DNA from: Tridacna crocea
Taxonomy: Eukaryota; Mollusca; Bivalvia; Cardiida; Cardiidae
Reading direction: 5' to 3'
DNA length: 64,000 nt
Assembly (NCBI GenBank): GCA_943736015.1
Contig: OX031057.1
Location: forward strand, 60,594,001-60,658,000
The translations under genes and the position numbers were made by a program. The notes under the pieces were generated by a model. That model ran no database searches. It was not told the origin of the DNA and saw only the letters and a list, made by a program, of their open reading frames with translations. How positions within the stretch are numbered: the first letter of the stretch is position 1; each line of letters opens with the position of its first letter. Shown one piece after another: positions 40,030 through 49,399 of the stretch.

Positions 40030-40327
40030 TCACGGAGATGTATTAACCCTTACACTGATAGATAACTAAAACAACGTTTTCAATTAGATAGTACAAACTC
40101 AAGTACTGCTGTTTTAAAGGCAAAGGAATGGACAGGGCAGACCCTGTATGACACTTTATCATACTGCAAAGAAATTTCTCGTGATCTGATTGGATTATAT
40201 GCCCCGACGTTTCAGCTAGAATGTCAAAGGAAAAATATTTCATAAACATTTTTCGTCCAAAATTGAACTGTATTTAAACGTTGTTCTATGACGTCAAAAT
40301 GACGTTAGTTACAATGTTTCATTAAAG

Positions 40328-40365
40328 CGTTGCCCTGATGAGCGAAAGCGAAACCGGTTGGCACG
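40328..40365 (+). ncRNA. Minimal type I hammerhead ribozyme-like motif
   Basis: Order seen: stem I strand CGTTGCC (40328-40334), CTGATGA core (40335-40341), stem II GC-GAAA-GC (40342-40349), GAAA (40350-40353), palindromic CCGG as stem III (40354-40357), TT with cleavage expected after 40359, and stem I partner GGCACG (40360-40365, one bulged T). All invariant core positions are present. Very short palindromic stem III is typical of hammerheads that work as dimers, as described for Penelope-like elements and retrozymes. Activity is not shown by sequence alone. Confidence 0.6.
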
Positions 40366-40392
40366 TTAAAAACTATTTGTAGTGTCATTTCT

Positions 40393-40396
<4 letters not shown>

Positions 40397-40453
<57 letters not shown>
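40397..40453. repeat. (TA)n microsatellite
   Basis: Uninterrupted TA dinucleotides between the hammerhead-like motif and the foldback. The YIYIYI open frames come from it. Confidence 0.95.
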
Positions 40454-40454
<1 letters not shown>

Positions 40455-40455
<1 letters not shown>

Positions 40456-41160
40456 GTACACTGGCAAAACCAACGTAAAAGCAGTTTTCCTTCTCGGAAG
40501 TCCCGTATACACTATCAACACAACATCCAAAATGGCGGCGTCGGTCAAGATTAACATCAAGATTTTGCACCAAGCTGCACGTTTCAGCAAGTATGACCAA
40601 GGTTTCAGTTACGTCAATTTCCAGTGACGTCAGTTTTCATTAAATTGGGGCATTCAGAATGGAAATTCTGCGTACTCAATTTTTTTAACCAAAAAATAGG
40701 TAAAATTCACTTGACGCGGTTTGAAAGGGTAAAACTTTGCAGTATAATAAATTCGTTGTTCGGTCTGGTGGCAAGGGTCTTGGAAACTTGTTCACGGCTG
40801 TGGTGAGTCATATGTTTGCAATATGTTTGCAAGTCCCCTGCCACCTGACCGTACAACGAATTGATAATACTGCGAAGTTTTACCCTTTCAAACCGCGTCA
40901 AGTGAAATTTTCCTGTTTTATAATCTCACGAATCGAGTATGCTGACGATATAGACATTCCCTTCTGAGTGCCCCAATTCAATGAGAACTGACGTCACTGG
41001 AAACTGAAGTCACTAAAACGACGTGCAGTTTGGTGCATAAACGTGCAGTCTGGTGATCGATCGACGCCGTCATTTTGGATGTTGCGTTGCAAGTATAGTG
41101 ATGTTTACGGGGCACTAAAAAGGGAAACTGGCTTTACGTGGGTTTTGCCAGGGTACATGA
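40455..41160. mobile_element. Long foldback element, about 700 bp
   Basis: The left TGTACACTGGCAAAACCAAC is mirrored by the right end GTGGGTTTTGCCAGGGTACA. The inner GACGCGGTTTGAAAGGGTAA is mirrored by TTACCCTTTCAAACCGCGTC. Centre near 40815. Arms encode similar peptides outward (TRFERVKL.SIINSL), which is an effect of symmetry. Confidence 0.85.
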
Positions 41161-41463
41161 TATATCTGTTCCCGGCATGTTATACAATCAGATAACGAGA
41201 AATTTCTTTGCAGTAATTAAACTCTTTGCGGGGATTGAACTCGGGAGCTATGGATCTCAAGACGAACGCTGTACCAATCGTGTAGTATTATTCTCTCACT
41301 ACTAAGCCGTGCACGCTGCGCAGGCTGACCTGGGTCGATATCTTTTGCAGATACATTAAGCCCCCTTTTTACATAGCATGCATTAAGTAATATTGTACAC
41401 AAGGTAAAAAAAGTGAATTGCTAAATAATCAATTCTCGCATGCGTTTTTGTATTCGGCTATTG
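41161..41463. other. tRNA-like and GGTCAGCCTG repeat remnants
   Basis: 41220-41310 (GGGGATTGAACTCGGGAGC, CTACTAAGCCGTGCACGCTG) looks like a degraded reverse tRNA-derived SINE head. 41310-41375 is a GCGCAGGCTGACCTGGGTC repeat. Confidence 0.45.
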
Positions 41464-41686
41464 TGTTAACTCAACTAGACGAGAAAACGTTTGACTTTTC
41501 CAAATTGAATGCATATGCAGGTGAGAAATCAAATTTGGCCAAGAGGATTCAGTTTATCGCTGAGAGGGTAAAAACATGGTGAGAAAAGAAGAACAACTGG
41601 TTTCTGACGTTTTCTTTTCCCACAAAATTTTCAAACCCGTCTTGCTTGGGTTCGTTAAAAATCAGGATACTGTAGTAAACAGTTAA
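41464..41686 (-). repeat. MITE-A, diverged
   Basis: GTTAACTCAACTAGACGAG to CTGTAGTAAACAGTTAA. The hairpin is degraded. Confidence 0.7.
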
Positions 41687-41787
41687 TCTTATGAAATAAT
41701 GTTTTATTTCAGTTCGGTTGCCATGTGTTACCGCAGCTTTTTACTTCTTGAAATAAGATGTAGCAAACGTTTTTGAAAAGCAAAACC

Positions 41788-41980
41788 TGGGCCTGTATTC
41801 ATCAGCCATTCTTTGTCTTATTGTTTTATTGGATTTCCTGACTGCGAAAGTAACAGAACTTCTGATTGGCTAAACCAAATGGTTTAGCCAATCAGAAGTT
41901 CTATTGCTTTCACACTGTTGACAAAATTTTGAAGAATAAGACCAAAAATATTCTTAAGAATGGTTGGTGAATACGGACCT
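41788..41980. mobile_element. Palindromic MITE of about 193 bp
   Basis: GGGCCTGTATTCATCAGCCA is mirrored by TGGTTGGTGAATACGGACC. The centre TTCTGATTGGCTAAACCA / TGGTTTAGCCAATCAGAA is a perfect hairpin. Confidence 0.8.
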
Positions 41981-43073
41981 CGAGTATTCAACAGGATAGC
42001 GGGAGTACAAAAGAATGAAGGTTTAGTACGTGAGCGGATGTGAAAAAGTTTGTGGCATTTCAAACGTGACATGTAAGACGTGAAATATCGTCTGCATAAG
42101 GTAATGATTTCATCGCGTATTAATACGGTTTTTTTTCTGTTATCCTTATTTGCTGTTGTAGGATTTGCTTATGTTTATTTGTTGCGACATCACTGTGTAA
42201 TGTTAACAGCTGGGATATAACAACATAATGGTAAAGCATTTAGCAGTAACGATTTACTTTTAATTTACCTTTTTAAAGCTTTATCAGCCACGTCGGACGG
42301 TATGTGAGCGCCGTGCCATCCCATATTCGTACTTTATAATTCGATATTATAGTCATACATATACACGTTTCTTAACATACAATACCACCATCATGGAGTG
42401 AGGGGAAGGGTTGAAAGATTCAAAGTGAGAGAAAAAAAGGGAAATCAAACTATAAGAAAAAATCAAAGTACTGACAGTACTTAAAAAACAGCGATCTGGC
42501 AATTAACTATTTGATGACGTTTAAGCAATAATTGATTCGAGGTAGAAGATCATTTACTGTATGATTTGCACAAGTAAATTTAAAGGACAAACTTTTGGAC
42601 AAATCCAAATCCAAAGCATTTGCAGACACAATTTACATGAGACCTAAATATTATGTAGGGTTTGCTAGAGTAAGTTCAAAGTGGGTGAAAACTTGGGGAA
42701 ATGAGGTAAAGCGTAATGGCATTATAAACCATAATTTTGAAAGAAATGAACACCATAAGAAGTCAATGATATTCAGGACACGTTCTAGATTGACTCTTTA
42801 CCACTCAATCCAGAGTTTGAACAACACTGATAGATGAAAACATTGTGTGAAAAGGAGAAACATTTTATTGGTTATTTAGATATAGAAGTAATAGATCAAG
42901 ACTATATGCTATAATTATGTATGTAAGTAGCAGAAATAGAATATCATAGCCTATTAGGTGCTTTAGTTATTTGTGAACAAAATTATAACCATTCAAGAAA
43001 AAAACTTAAACATAGAAATTTCTCTTAATTCTCTGTGAAGCCTTTACGGATTTTTTTTTTTACAATTTATCAC
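41981..43073. other. Unassigned, with MITE-A trace
   Basis: MITE-A fragments at 42580-42640 (TTTTGGACAAATCCAAATCC) and 42792-42865. No gene recognised. Confidence 0.4.
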
Positions 43074-43680
43074 TCTCTTGCACTCCGGCTCATTCACCTC
43101 TGTAGTGGGCTCAGAAAATAGTCCGTCATTATATTTTCGTCACATGACCATAACTTAAAATGGCGACACAAACGCCGGTGAAAGAAAGACCGATATCGAT
43201 TGTTTGTATGCTGTTCAAACAGCATACGACCGATATCGATTGTTTGTATGCTGTTCAAACAGCATACGGCCAATCAGACTTAGTGGTTGGATGTGTGAAA
43301 AAGAGGGTTGGGAGGGTTTTTCTGAAAAGATTAAATGCCTTTTAAACGACGATAATTTGTTTTTTAATCTTAGAACTGAGATCCATCGGTGTGTCAAAAC
43401 TGTTGTCATCATTCATGGGCGAAGTCATTTTTGTTAAAATTGGTGCAAGATTCTGATCAGTGAACAAGCTTGAAAAAAATACTTCCATTGTATACAGGTA
43501 AATTCATCAGTTTGAATGCACCTATATTGTATCCAGAATCATATTTCCTATGTCTACTTTATAAGGTTATACAGTAAGAAAACATGCTTTCCTCGGTTTT
43601 ACAAGATTCTTGTCATTTAGCCCATGGCAGAGATGTATGATGAGAGTAACAAACAACAATTCTGCTTCGAGATTGACAAT
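43074..43680 (+). repeat. Duplicated about 600-bp unit, copy 2, with 39-bp tandem duplication
   Basis: Matches 10763-11343 from end to end. The ATG at 43160 opens MATQTPVKERPISIV as in copy 1. A 39-bp piece (CGATATCGATTGTTTGTATG...) is then repeated (about 43190-43267), and the downstream frame carries QSDLVVGCVKK and FLKRLN. Confidence 0.6.
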
Positions 43681-44023
43681 TCATATAGGAAATTAAGTAT
43701 ATGAATTATCCAATGACACTCAGATTCAAACGTTTAAATTTCAAATGTAATATTTAGTGTAGATCTCGTTCGAGGGTTCTGCCTTTGATGAGACAGCCGA
43801 TCAGAGTCTACACTATCTATATAGTCTAATATGTTCATTTCACGGGAGACACACCTTGATCGGAAAACGTTTCGCTGATATGGCATCCAATCTACATCTT
43901 TTTTCCCTTTTATTGACATTCTTTTATTTAATCACTTTTCCGCGAAACAGTGTTTTTCCGCCAAATTATTTCATGTTAATTAATGTTTTTTTTTGACGTG
44001 ACGTCATGTCCGTTAATAAATGT
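43681..44023. other. Unassigned
   Basis: No feature recognised apart from short AT-rich sequence. The minus frame at 43734-43919 has no domain. Confidence 0.35.
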
Positions 44024-44060
44024 TATTCCTGAAGAAGGCGTTATGCCGAAACGTTGGATG
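44024..44060 (+). ncRNA. Second, weaker hammerhead-like motif
   Basis: CTGAAGA (44029-44035, fits CUGANGA), stem II GGC-GTTAT-GCC with one unpaired A, GAAA (44048-44051), CG, TT, then GGATG, which can pair weakly with the upstream TATTC. Same layout as at 40328, including the UU before stem I. Confidence 0.4.
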
Positions 44061-44071
44061 AAATGTTATAA

Positions 44072-44158
44072 AACACAGGTGCCTGACGTGTCTGGTATCA
44101 TACCATCCCTCTATATAGAGGGATGGTATGATACCAGACAGGTCAGGCACCTGTGTTA
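44072..44158. repeat. Perfect hairpin, about 40-bp arms
   Basis: AACACAGGTGCCTGACGTGT is mirrored by ACAGGTCAGGCACCTGTGTT, and GGTATCATACCATCCCTC by GAGGGATGGTATGATACC, around TATATA. One mismatch. Confidence 0.8.
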
Positions 44159-45009
44159 TTAAACGTGTTGTTTTTTCTGTTTAATAATTATTTTTACGGA
44201 GTTAAGCAGACGATAAAAAGAATGATTAGACAAGACTTACCGACAACGGTGGGAAAGTAAAGTTTGATCTGGATTTTATCGTCTGCTAACTCCTAAATTG
44301 TTTACAGACCCTCTCACCCAGCCTGTGTGCTGGTATTTCTCTGTTTAAGAAAATTATCGATGTCAAATTTTCATGAAAATTCAGATAAAAATTCAACTTC
44401 CCTCCGTTGCCGGGCTCTGATGGGCAACCGGTAGCGACGATAAATAAACGGAAATAACCAACCAAATCCGTGAGGTCGACGAGTAACTATAGTTACGCAG
44501 ACAGAATTGAGAAAGGTATTCGTACATTTACTCGTGTCTGTTACGGCATAATTTCCATTACACGGCAGTACAACAACAAGGGTTTAACTGGTATTGCAAC
44601 GTCAGTCTGGGTTAAACTCTACTTCCAGACTGTTTTCTACCTGTAGACAAATTCCCTCATGCGAAATGCAGTTATTGAATATTGAAGTTTTGTTACCCCC
44701 CTTTAACACGTATATCAAAATCTTAAAATTCTATTTGCTGATAATGGAAGTATGCGATATTTTGTTGCAAAAATCAAATATTTGTGAAAAGTAACATGAA
44801 CTTTTAAATAAAATAATGTACTGTATTAGAGTTGTTATTAATTTCCTTCGCCTTAGCAAAGACTGGTAAGATATTTTTAATATAGGTCGATATCCCACTA
44901 TGATTTCCATAGTTGTTAGGGTCATCAAAAGTAGGAATCGTGTGGTGATGGGTAAATCTATTATATAAAATGTTAATACATGTATTTTACCAAAGATTAG
45001 TAGCATGCC
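44159..45009. other. Unassigned with MITE-A trace
   Basis: GGGTCATCAAAAGTAGGAATC and GTGTGGTGATGGGTAAAT at 44919-44957 are a MITE-A end. GCAGACGATAAAA (44207) and TTTTATCGTCTGC (44276) form a widely spaced inverted pair. Confidence 0.4.
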
Positions 45010-45236
45010 TTAACCCATTACCAAACGACAATATAAGACTGGTCCAAATTGAAAGCATTTGCAGACGACAAAATATAAGTGACTGAAAATTTGAAATCTG
45101 TTTTTTGAAGGGTAGAAAACATTGTGGGAAAAGGAGAAAATGCTGGTTACCAGCATTTTCTCCTTTTCCCACAATGTTTTGTAAAGGCTTCTTTCTCAGG
45201 GGCGTCAAAAGTAGGGATTGAGTGGTAATGGGTTAA
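45010..45236 (-). mobile_element. MITE-A, full length
   Basis: TTAACCCATTACCAAACGAC to GAGTGGTAATGGGTTAA. Hairpin complete. The right TTAA (45233-45236) is also the left TTAA of the next copy. Confidence 0.92.
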
Positions 45237-45448
45237 CCCATTATCACACGATCCCGAGTTTAAACGACATTGAAGGAGAAGGATTTTGAGAACATTCTGT
45301 GAAAAGGAGAAAATGCTGCTCCATTTCCCTTAATGTTTTCTTCCCCATCCAAAACAAAAAAATCGTCCTTACAGTAAAATTCAATTTTTCGTCTGCAAAT
45401 CCTTTCAATTTGGACGGTCTAAATTTTTGTCGTTTGGTAATGAGTTCA
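45233..45448 (+). mobile_element. MITE-A, abutting the previous copy
   Basis: TTAACCCATTATCACACGATC to TTTGGTAATGAGTTCAA. The hairpin right arm is mostly deleted (TGCTGCTCCATTTCCC). Shares one TTAA with 45010-45236. Confidence 0.85.
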
Positions 45449-45703
45449 ACCACTATTGCATGATAAACTGATACATGTACCAAATTTTAGAAAAATATAA
45501 TTGGCAGTCACGATTGTGTTTTCTAGATAATTTGTTCGCTTCTGAAAGTAAGTCACACTCACTTTAAGAGTTGAAATTGCTCGCTAATTACAATATTTAT
45601 TTCTCTTAAATTTTTGCAGTGTATGACATGAGTGTACACTTGCCTGAATTGAAGGCATTTCCGATCAACAACTCAAGCTCGGCCCAAGAGATAGAATTTG
45701 TAT

Positions 45704-45930
45704 TTAACTCATTACCAAACAACAATATTTTAGGCTTGTCCAAACCGAAAGTGTTTGCAGACGACAAAGAAAAGTGACTGAAATTTTAAATTTGTTTTGA
45801 GAAAGGTTGAAAGCATTGTGGGAAAAGGAGAAGATGCTAGTCACCAGCATTTTCTCCTTTTCCAACAATGTCTTCTAAAGTCTTCTTTTTTAGAGTCATC
45901 AAAAGTAGGGATTGTGTGGTAATTGGTTAA
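45704..45930 (-). mobile_element. MITE-A, full length
   Basis: TTTAACTCATTACCAAACAAC to GTGTGGTAATTGGTTAA. Followed directly by a half copy (45931-46066) ending GTGTGGTAAAGACTTAA. Confidence 0.88.
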
Positions 45931-46159
45931 AGGGATAGAAAACAATTTGGGAAACGGAATAAATGCTCGTTATCAGCTATTTCTCCTTCTACTACCGGTA
46001 AATCTTTTTAAAGAAGACTATTTTTCTTAGGGTCGTTAAAACTCAGCATTGTGTGGTAAAGACTTAATTCTTTAAATATATATATGTAAGCAAATTTTAG
46101 ATAGAAAATCATGTTTATACATGATTATTCATAATGATACACTATTGACTGCCTGATTT

Positions 46160-46400
46160 TTAACATCGTTTTCAACGTTTTTTTTTCAGTTATATCACTG
46201 CAGCCAGTGCATCTATCCATTCCTTCTTGATATTTCTTTCACCAGTACTTCACACATTATTATTTCTGAACCACTGGCTGCTTTCCCACATATCCATCGT
46301 TGAAAAAAAAAAAAAAAAAAAAATAGAAAGCTGTGAGGAAGGAATGAATTCTATTTCAATAACTGTCAATAATCCTCTGAGTAGGGGATTGCACCTTTGA
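46160..46400 (-). repeat. SINE body remnant
   Basis: CATCGTTTTCAACG, TATATCACTGCAGCCAGTGC, TTTCTTTCACCAGTACTTC and CCACTGGCTGCTTTCCCACA match the SINE body at 55425-55810. The tRNA head is not recognisable. Confidence 0.7.
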
Positions 46401-46542
46401 CCGCATGTTCCTAAGTCTTGTATGCCCCTGACTGAACTATCAGGGCTTGACTAATGATACATTTGAATATCTAAATGAAATTATAATGCTATGTTTTATC
46501 AACAGTTCCTGTCATTTATGAAAAAAAGGCACACAAAGCTAC

Positions 46543-46759
46543 AATTCATTACCAAATGACAAAATTTTGGACCGTCCCAAATTGAAAGCATTTGCAGACA
46601 ACAAAATAAAAGTGACTGAAAATTTGAAATTTGTTTTTTGAATAGTAGAAAACATTGTGGGAAAAGGAGAAAATGCTGGTTTCTCCTTTTCCCACAATGT
46701 TTTCTAAAGGTTTCTTTCTCAGGGGCGTCAAAAGTAGGGATTGTGTGGTAATAGGTAAA
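46543..46759 (-). repeat. MITE-A with loop deletion
   Basis: TTCATTACCAAATGACAAAA to GTGTGGTAATAGGTAAA. The loop is shortened to TGCTGGTTTCTCC. Confidence 0.85.
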
Positions 46760-46848
46760 AAAAACCCCACAAACTCAAAACTGGTTGAGTACTACATTAA
46801 TTTGTCTTACAATTTAGAACATGAATGCTTTGTTTTCTTTAAAAAGAT

Positions 46849-47069
46849 CAAAGAATGAACACACTTAATAAACATTGAGTAAACATTTTACTGTATAGTA
46901 TGACACAGTATGAAGGTTGGTTACATTTTAGCTCTAGTACGTTTTGACTGTAGACTGGTGATAATTCAGTTGGATCTAGAAGGTCTAAAATATCAAATTT
47001 GTACCAAGGTTTCATGATTCTTCTTCCTTGTCTCAAATGGTTCATAAATCCATCCTTCGCACGAACCAT
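46849..47069 (-). other. Possible unassigned first exon (weak)
   Basis: An ATG frame with no repeat similarity starts MVRAKDGFMNHLRQGRRIMK, followed by about 35 residues of mixed composition (YKFDILDLLDPTELSPVY). A possible donor AAAT|GTAACC lies at about 46923. No partner exon found, so it is a candidate only. Confidence 0.2.
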
Positions 47070-47854
47070 TGTCTATAATTGTCAGTTTTACGTATAAAAC
47101 CTCAGAGTTATCAGTGTTTAAGTTTCTTGGTAACACACAACTGCAATACATGGATCCGTGGAAATCGATATTTGACCAATCAGGTCATCGCATTTATTCT
47201 ACCCGATGTGCATCGTCGTGTTCTGCTATTTCGGCTCACAAATAAACGACTGTTAACGTTGGAGATGCGATACTATTTCTTTATTTTGTGTTTTTAACGT
47301 TTGAATTTAAGAAAACCCTTAAAATATGTGTATTGCGAGCGTGTACCGCTGACGTGAGATCACGCAGAGGTTATAGACAAGTTTGAATTATGATAACGAC
47401 TGAAAATTTGGACTAATGTAAAGAGTTCTGATGAGCGCTGGAAAATAGATTAATTGAAATAATGTTTACCCCTCTGAAATAGAAAACTTGAAAACAAAGG
47501 TAAAAGTAGACCTATATGAAATACTAGTAAAAAAAATACGTTCACTTGAATATCTAACCTTGTTCAATAACCTATCCACATCCAAAAAGTGGCCGCGTAA
47601 CTTGTCACCAATGTTTCAGTTTGACATTAATCTTAACCCATGGTGCATGAAGAATATTCTTATTGTTTAGATATAGATCAGACTGAAAATTACATGATGT
47701 TTAGTCTTGGATTTATACTACTGCTATTTACAAAAAGCACTCCAAATGATGTGTACTTCTTACTTCCTCATTAAGAGCAAATTTCAATTTTGTACTGGTG
47801 GAAGTTTAGCTCAATGGGCAACATGTTAATTTTTCTCTTGACTCAGTTTTTTCA
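47070..47854. other. Unassigned
   Basis: No repeat, domain or RNA gene recognised. Short open frames only. Confidence 0.4.
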
Positions 47855-48072
47855 TCCGTTTATCACATAAACCCGAGTTTTAACGACCCATAGAAAGCTG
47901 TTAAAAGCATCGCAGAAAAAGGAGAAAATGCTTGTAACATCCATTTTCTCCTTTTTTAAAAGTGTTTTGTGCTCTTTCAAAAACAAATTTCAATTTTCGA
48001 ATCATTTCTTTTGTTGTCTACAAATTTTTGAGGTTGGATTGTTCTAAAAATGTTGTCATTTGGTGAAGAGTT
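47855..48072 (+). repeat. MITE-A, diverged
   Basis: TTTATCACATAAACCCGAG to TTTGGTGAAGAGTTA. Hairpin mismatched (TGCTTGTAACATCCA). Confidence 0.7.
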
Positions 48073-48838
48073 ATATTGGATTAGCACATCTGCACATTAG
48101 CACAAAGGGTGTTTTAGTAAACTGTCAATTGATAGGAAGCGTGGTTGATTGCAAAACAATTTGCCGCTCTAATCAACTTGACCACCCGTTGTCATCAGTA
48201 TATCATAGGATAAAACAAAGTACCGTCAATGATATTAACAATTTTTATAACTGACAACACACTTTACACATTTTATAATCATCAGACAACCCTTTTCCCA
48301 TTAACCTGATATTGAAAATTTACATTAACTTAAAACTCTCTGTTGAATCAGATAATCTGTAAATTTTTCGAAAGGTTTGTATTTTGTTATTTAATTTGGT
48401 ATGATTCTGAAATGACTTTAGAAGCAAAACGAAAGCAATCAGTATATGTATTTCTATAATTCTGTTGCAGAACGGAGATTTGTTGATTTTTTTCCTTTCG
48501 CACTGGAATTCGAAATTTTGTTTAAACATTGAACATTGCATTGTCCAACTTGCCCCGATAATTCTCCCTTTTAATACATTATCCGTGTGTAAATTCGTTC
48601 AAGCATCTTTAAATTATTTACCGAGAATTTATCATCGACAGAAATATACGAATTAGATATTTTTCCCGAAATTTTATTGAGAGAAACATTCATGACAGCA
48701 CGACTTAAGTAGCCTATCTGCTATACGGTATATGTTTTGACTACGTTTGTTTGTGAGACCTTGGCAACAGTAACCAAAATAGTCGGTTTATCTTATCGCC
48801 ATGGATCCTGAACTGGCCACCGTTGTATACCGTGTATT
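48073..48838. other. Unassigned AT-rich sequence
   Basis: No feature recognised up to the AGAAC tract. Confidence 0.4.
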
Positions 48839-49360
48839 ACAGAACAGAACAGAACAGAACAGAACAGAACTTTATTGTTTCAACTTGAACTACATAGCAG
48901 TTCATCGTTATATACAAATAACAAAGAAGCATACATGCAACAATGGCATAATAATTTTTGAAAGGAAAGAAAAATTTGGTTTGATCTACGGAAGTAACAT
49001 CAAATCGGAGGTTTTAAAATTCAATTTCAATTTTCAGTTTTCAATTTCCACCTATATATGCATGCCCGTTCACTCAGAGTGAAAAGTTCATGCAGACATA
49101 AATGGAGATCAAATGGAATTAATGTGTTGTTAATATGAAACAAATATGCAGTTCGTCAAAAATATTAAATCGTATATGAGAATTCAGCAGACAACTTAAA
49201 AATTCCGAAAATAATACAATCTATACTTATATTGGCATAATAAATATATACAATATCTAAATCAAAGGCATATATAAACATACACAAATATACATAATCA
49301 ACCTAAACTAGTGTTTGAAATGTAAGAAATGTAAAGTATGAATACAGCTCTGAGACTCTA
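48839..49360 (-). mobile_element. LINE 3' end with (AGAAC)n tail, 5' limit uncertain
   Basis: On the minus strand an AATAAA (48876-48871) is followed at once by repeats of GTTCT (48870-48839), the layout of a non-LTR element with a microsatellite tail. The interval to the right is AT-rich and non-coding, like a 3' UTR. It may be the 3' part of the same element whose 5' part lies inverted at 49.4-52.05 kb. Confidence 0.55.
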
Positions 49361-49399
49361 TGCTTTTAAATTAAGGCAACAGGCACAAGCTAATCGTAC

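Noticed and set aside
40366-40627. YIYIYI-rich frames on both strands
   Set aside because: Produced by the (TA)n microsatellite and foldback arm.
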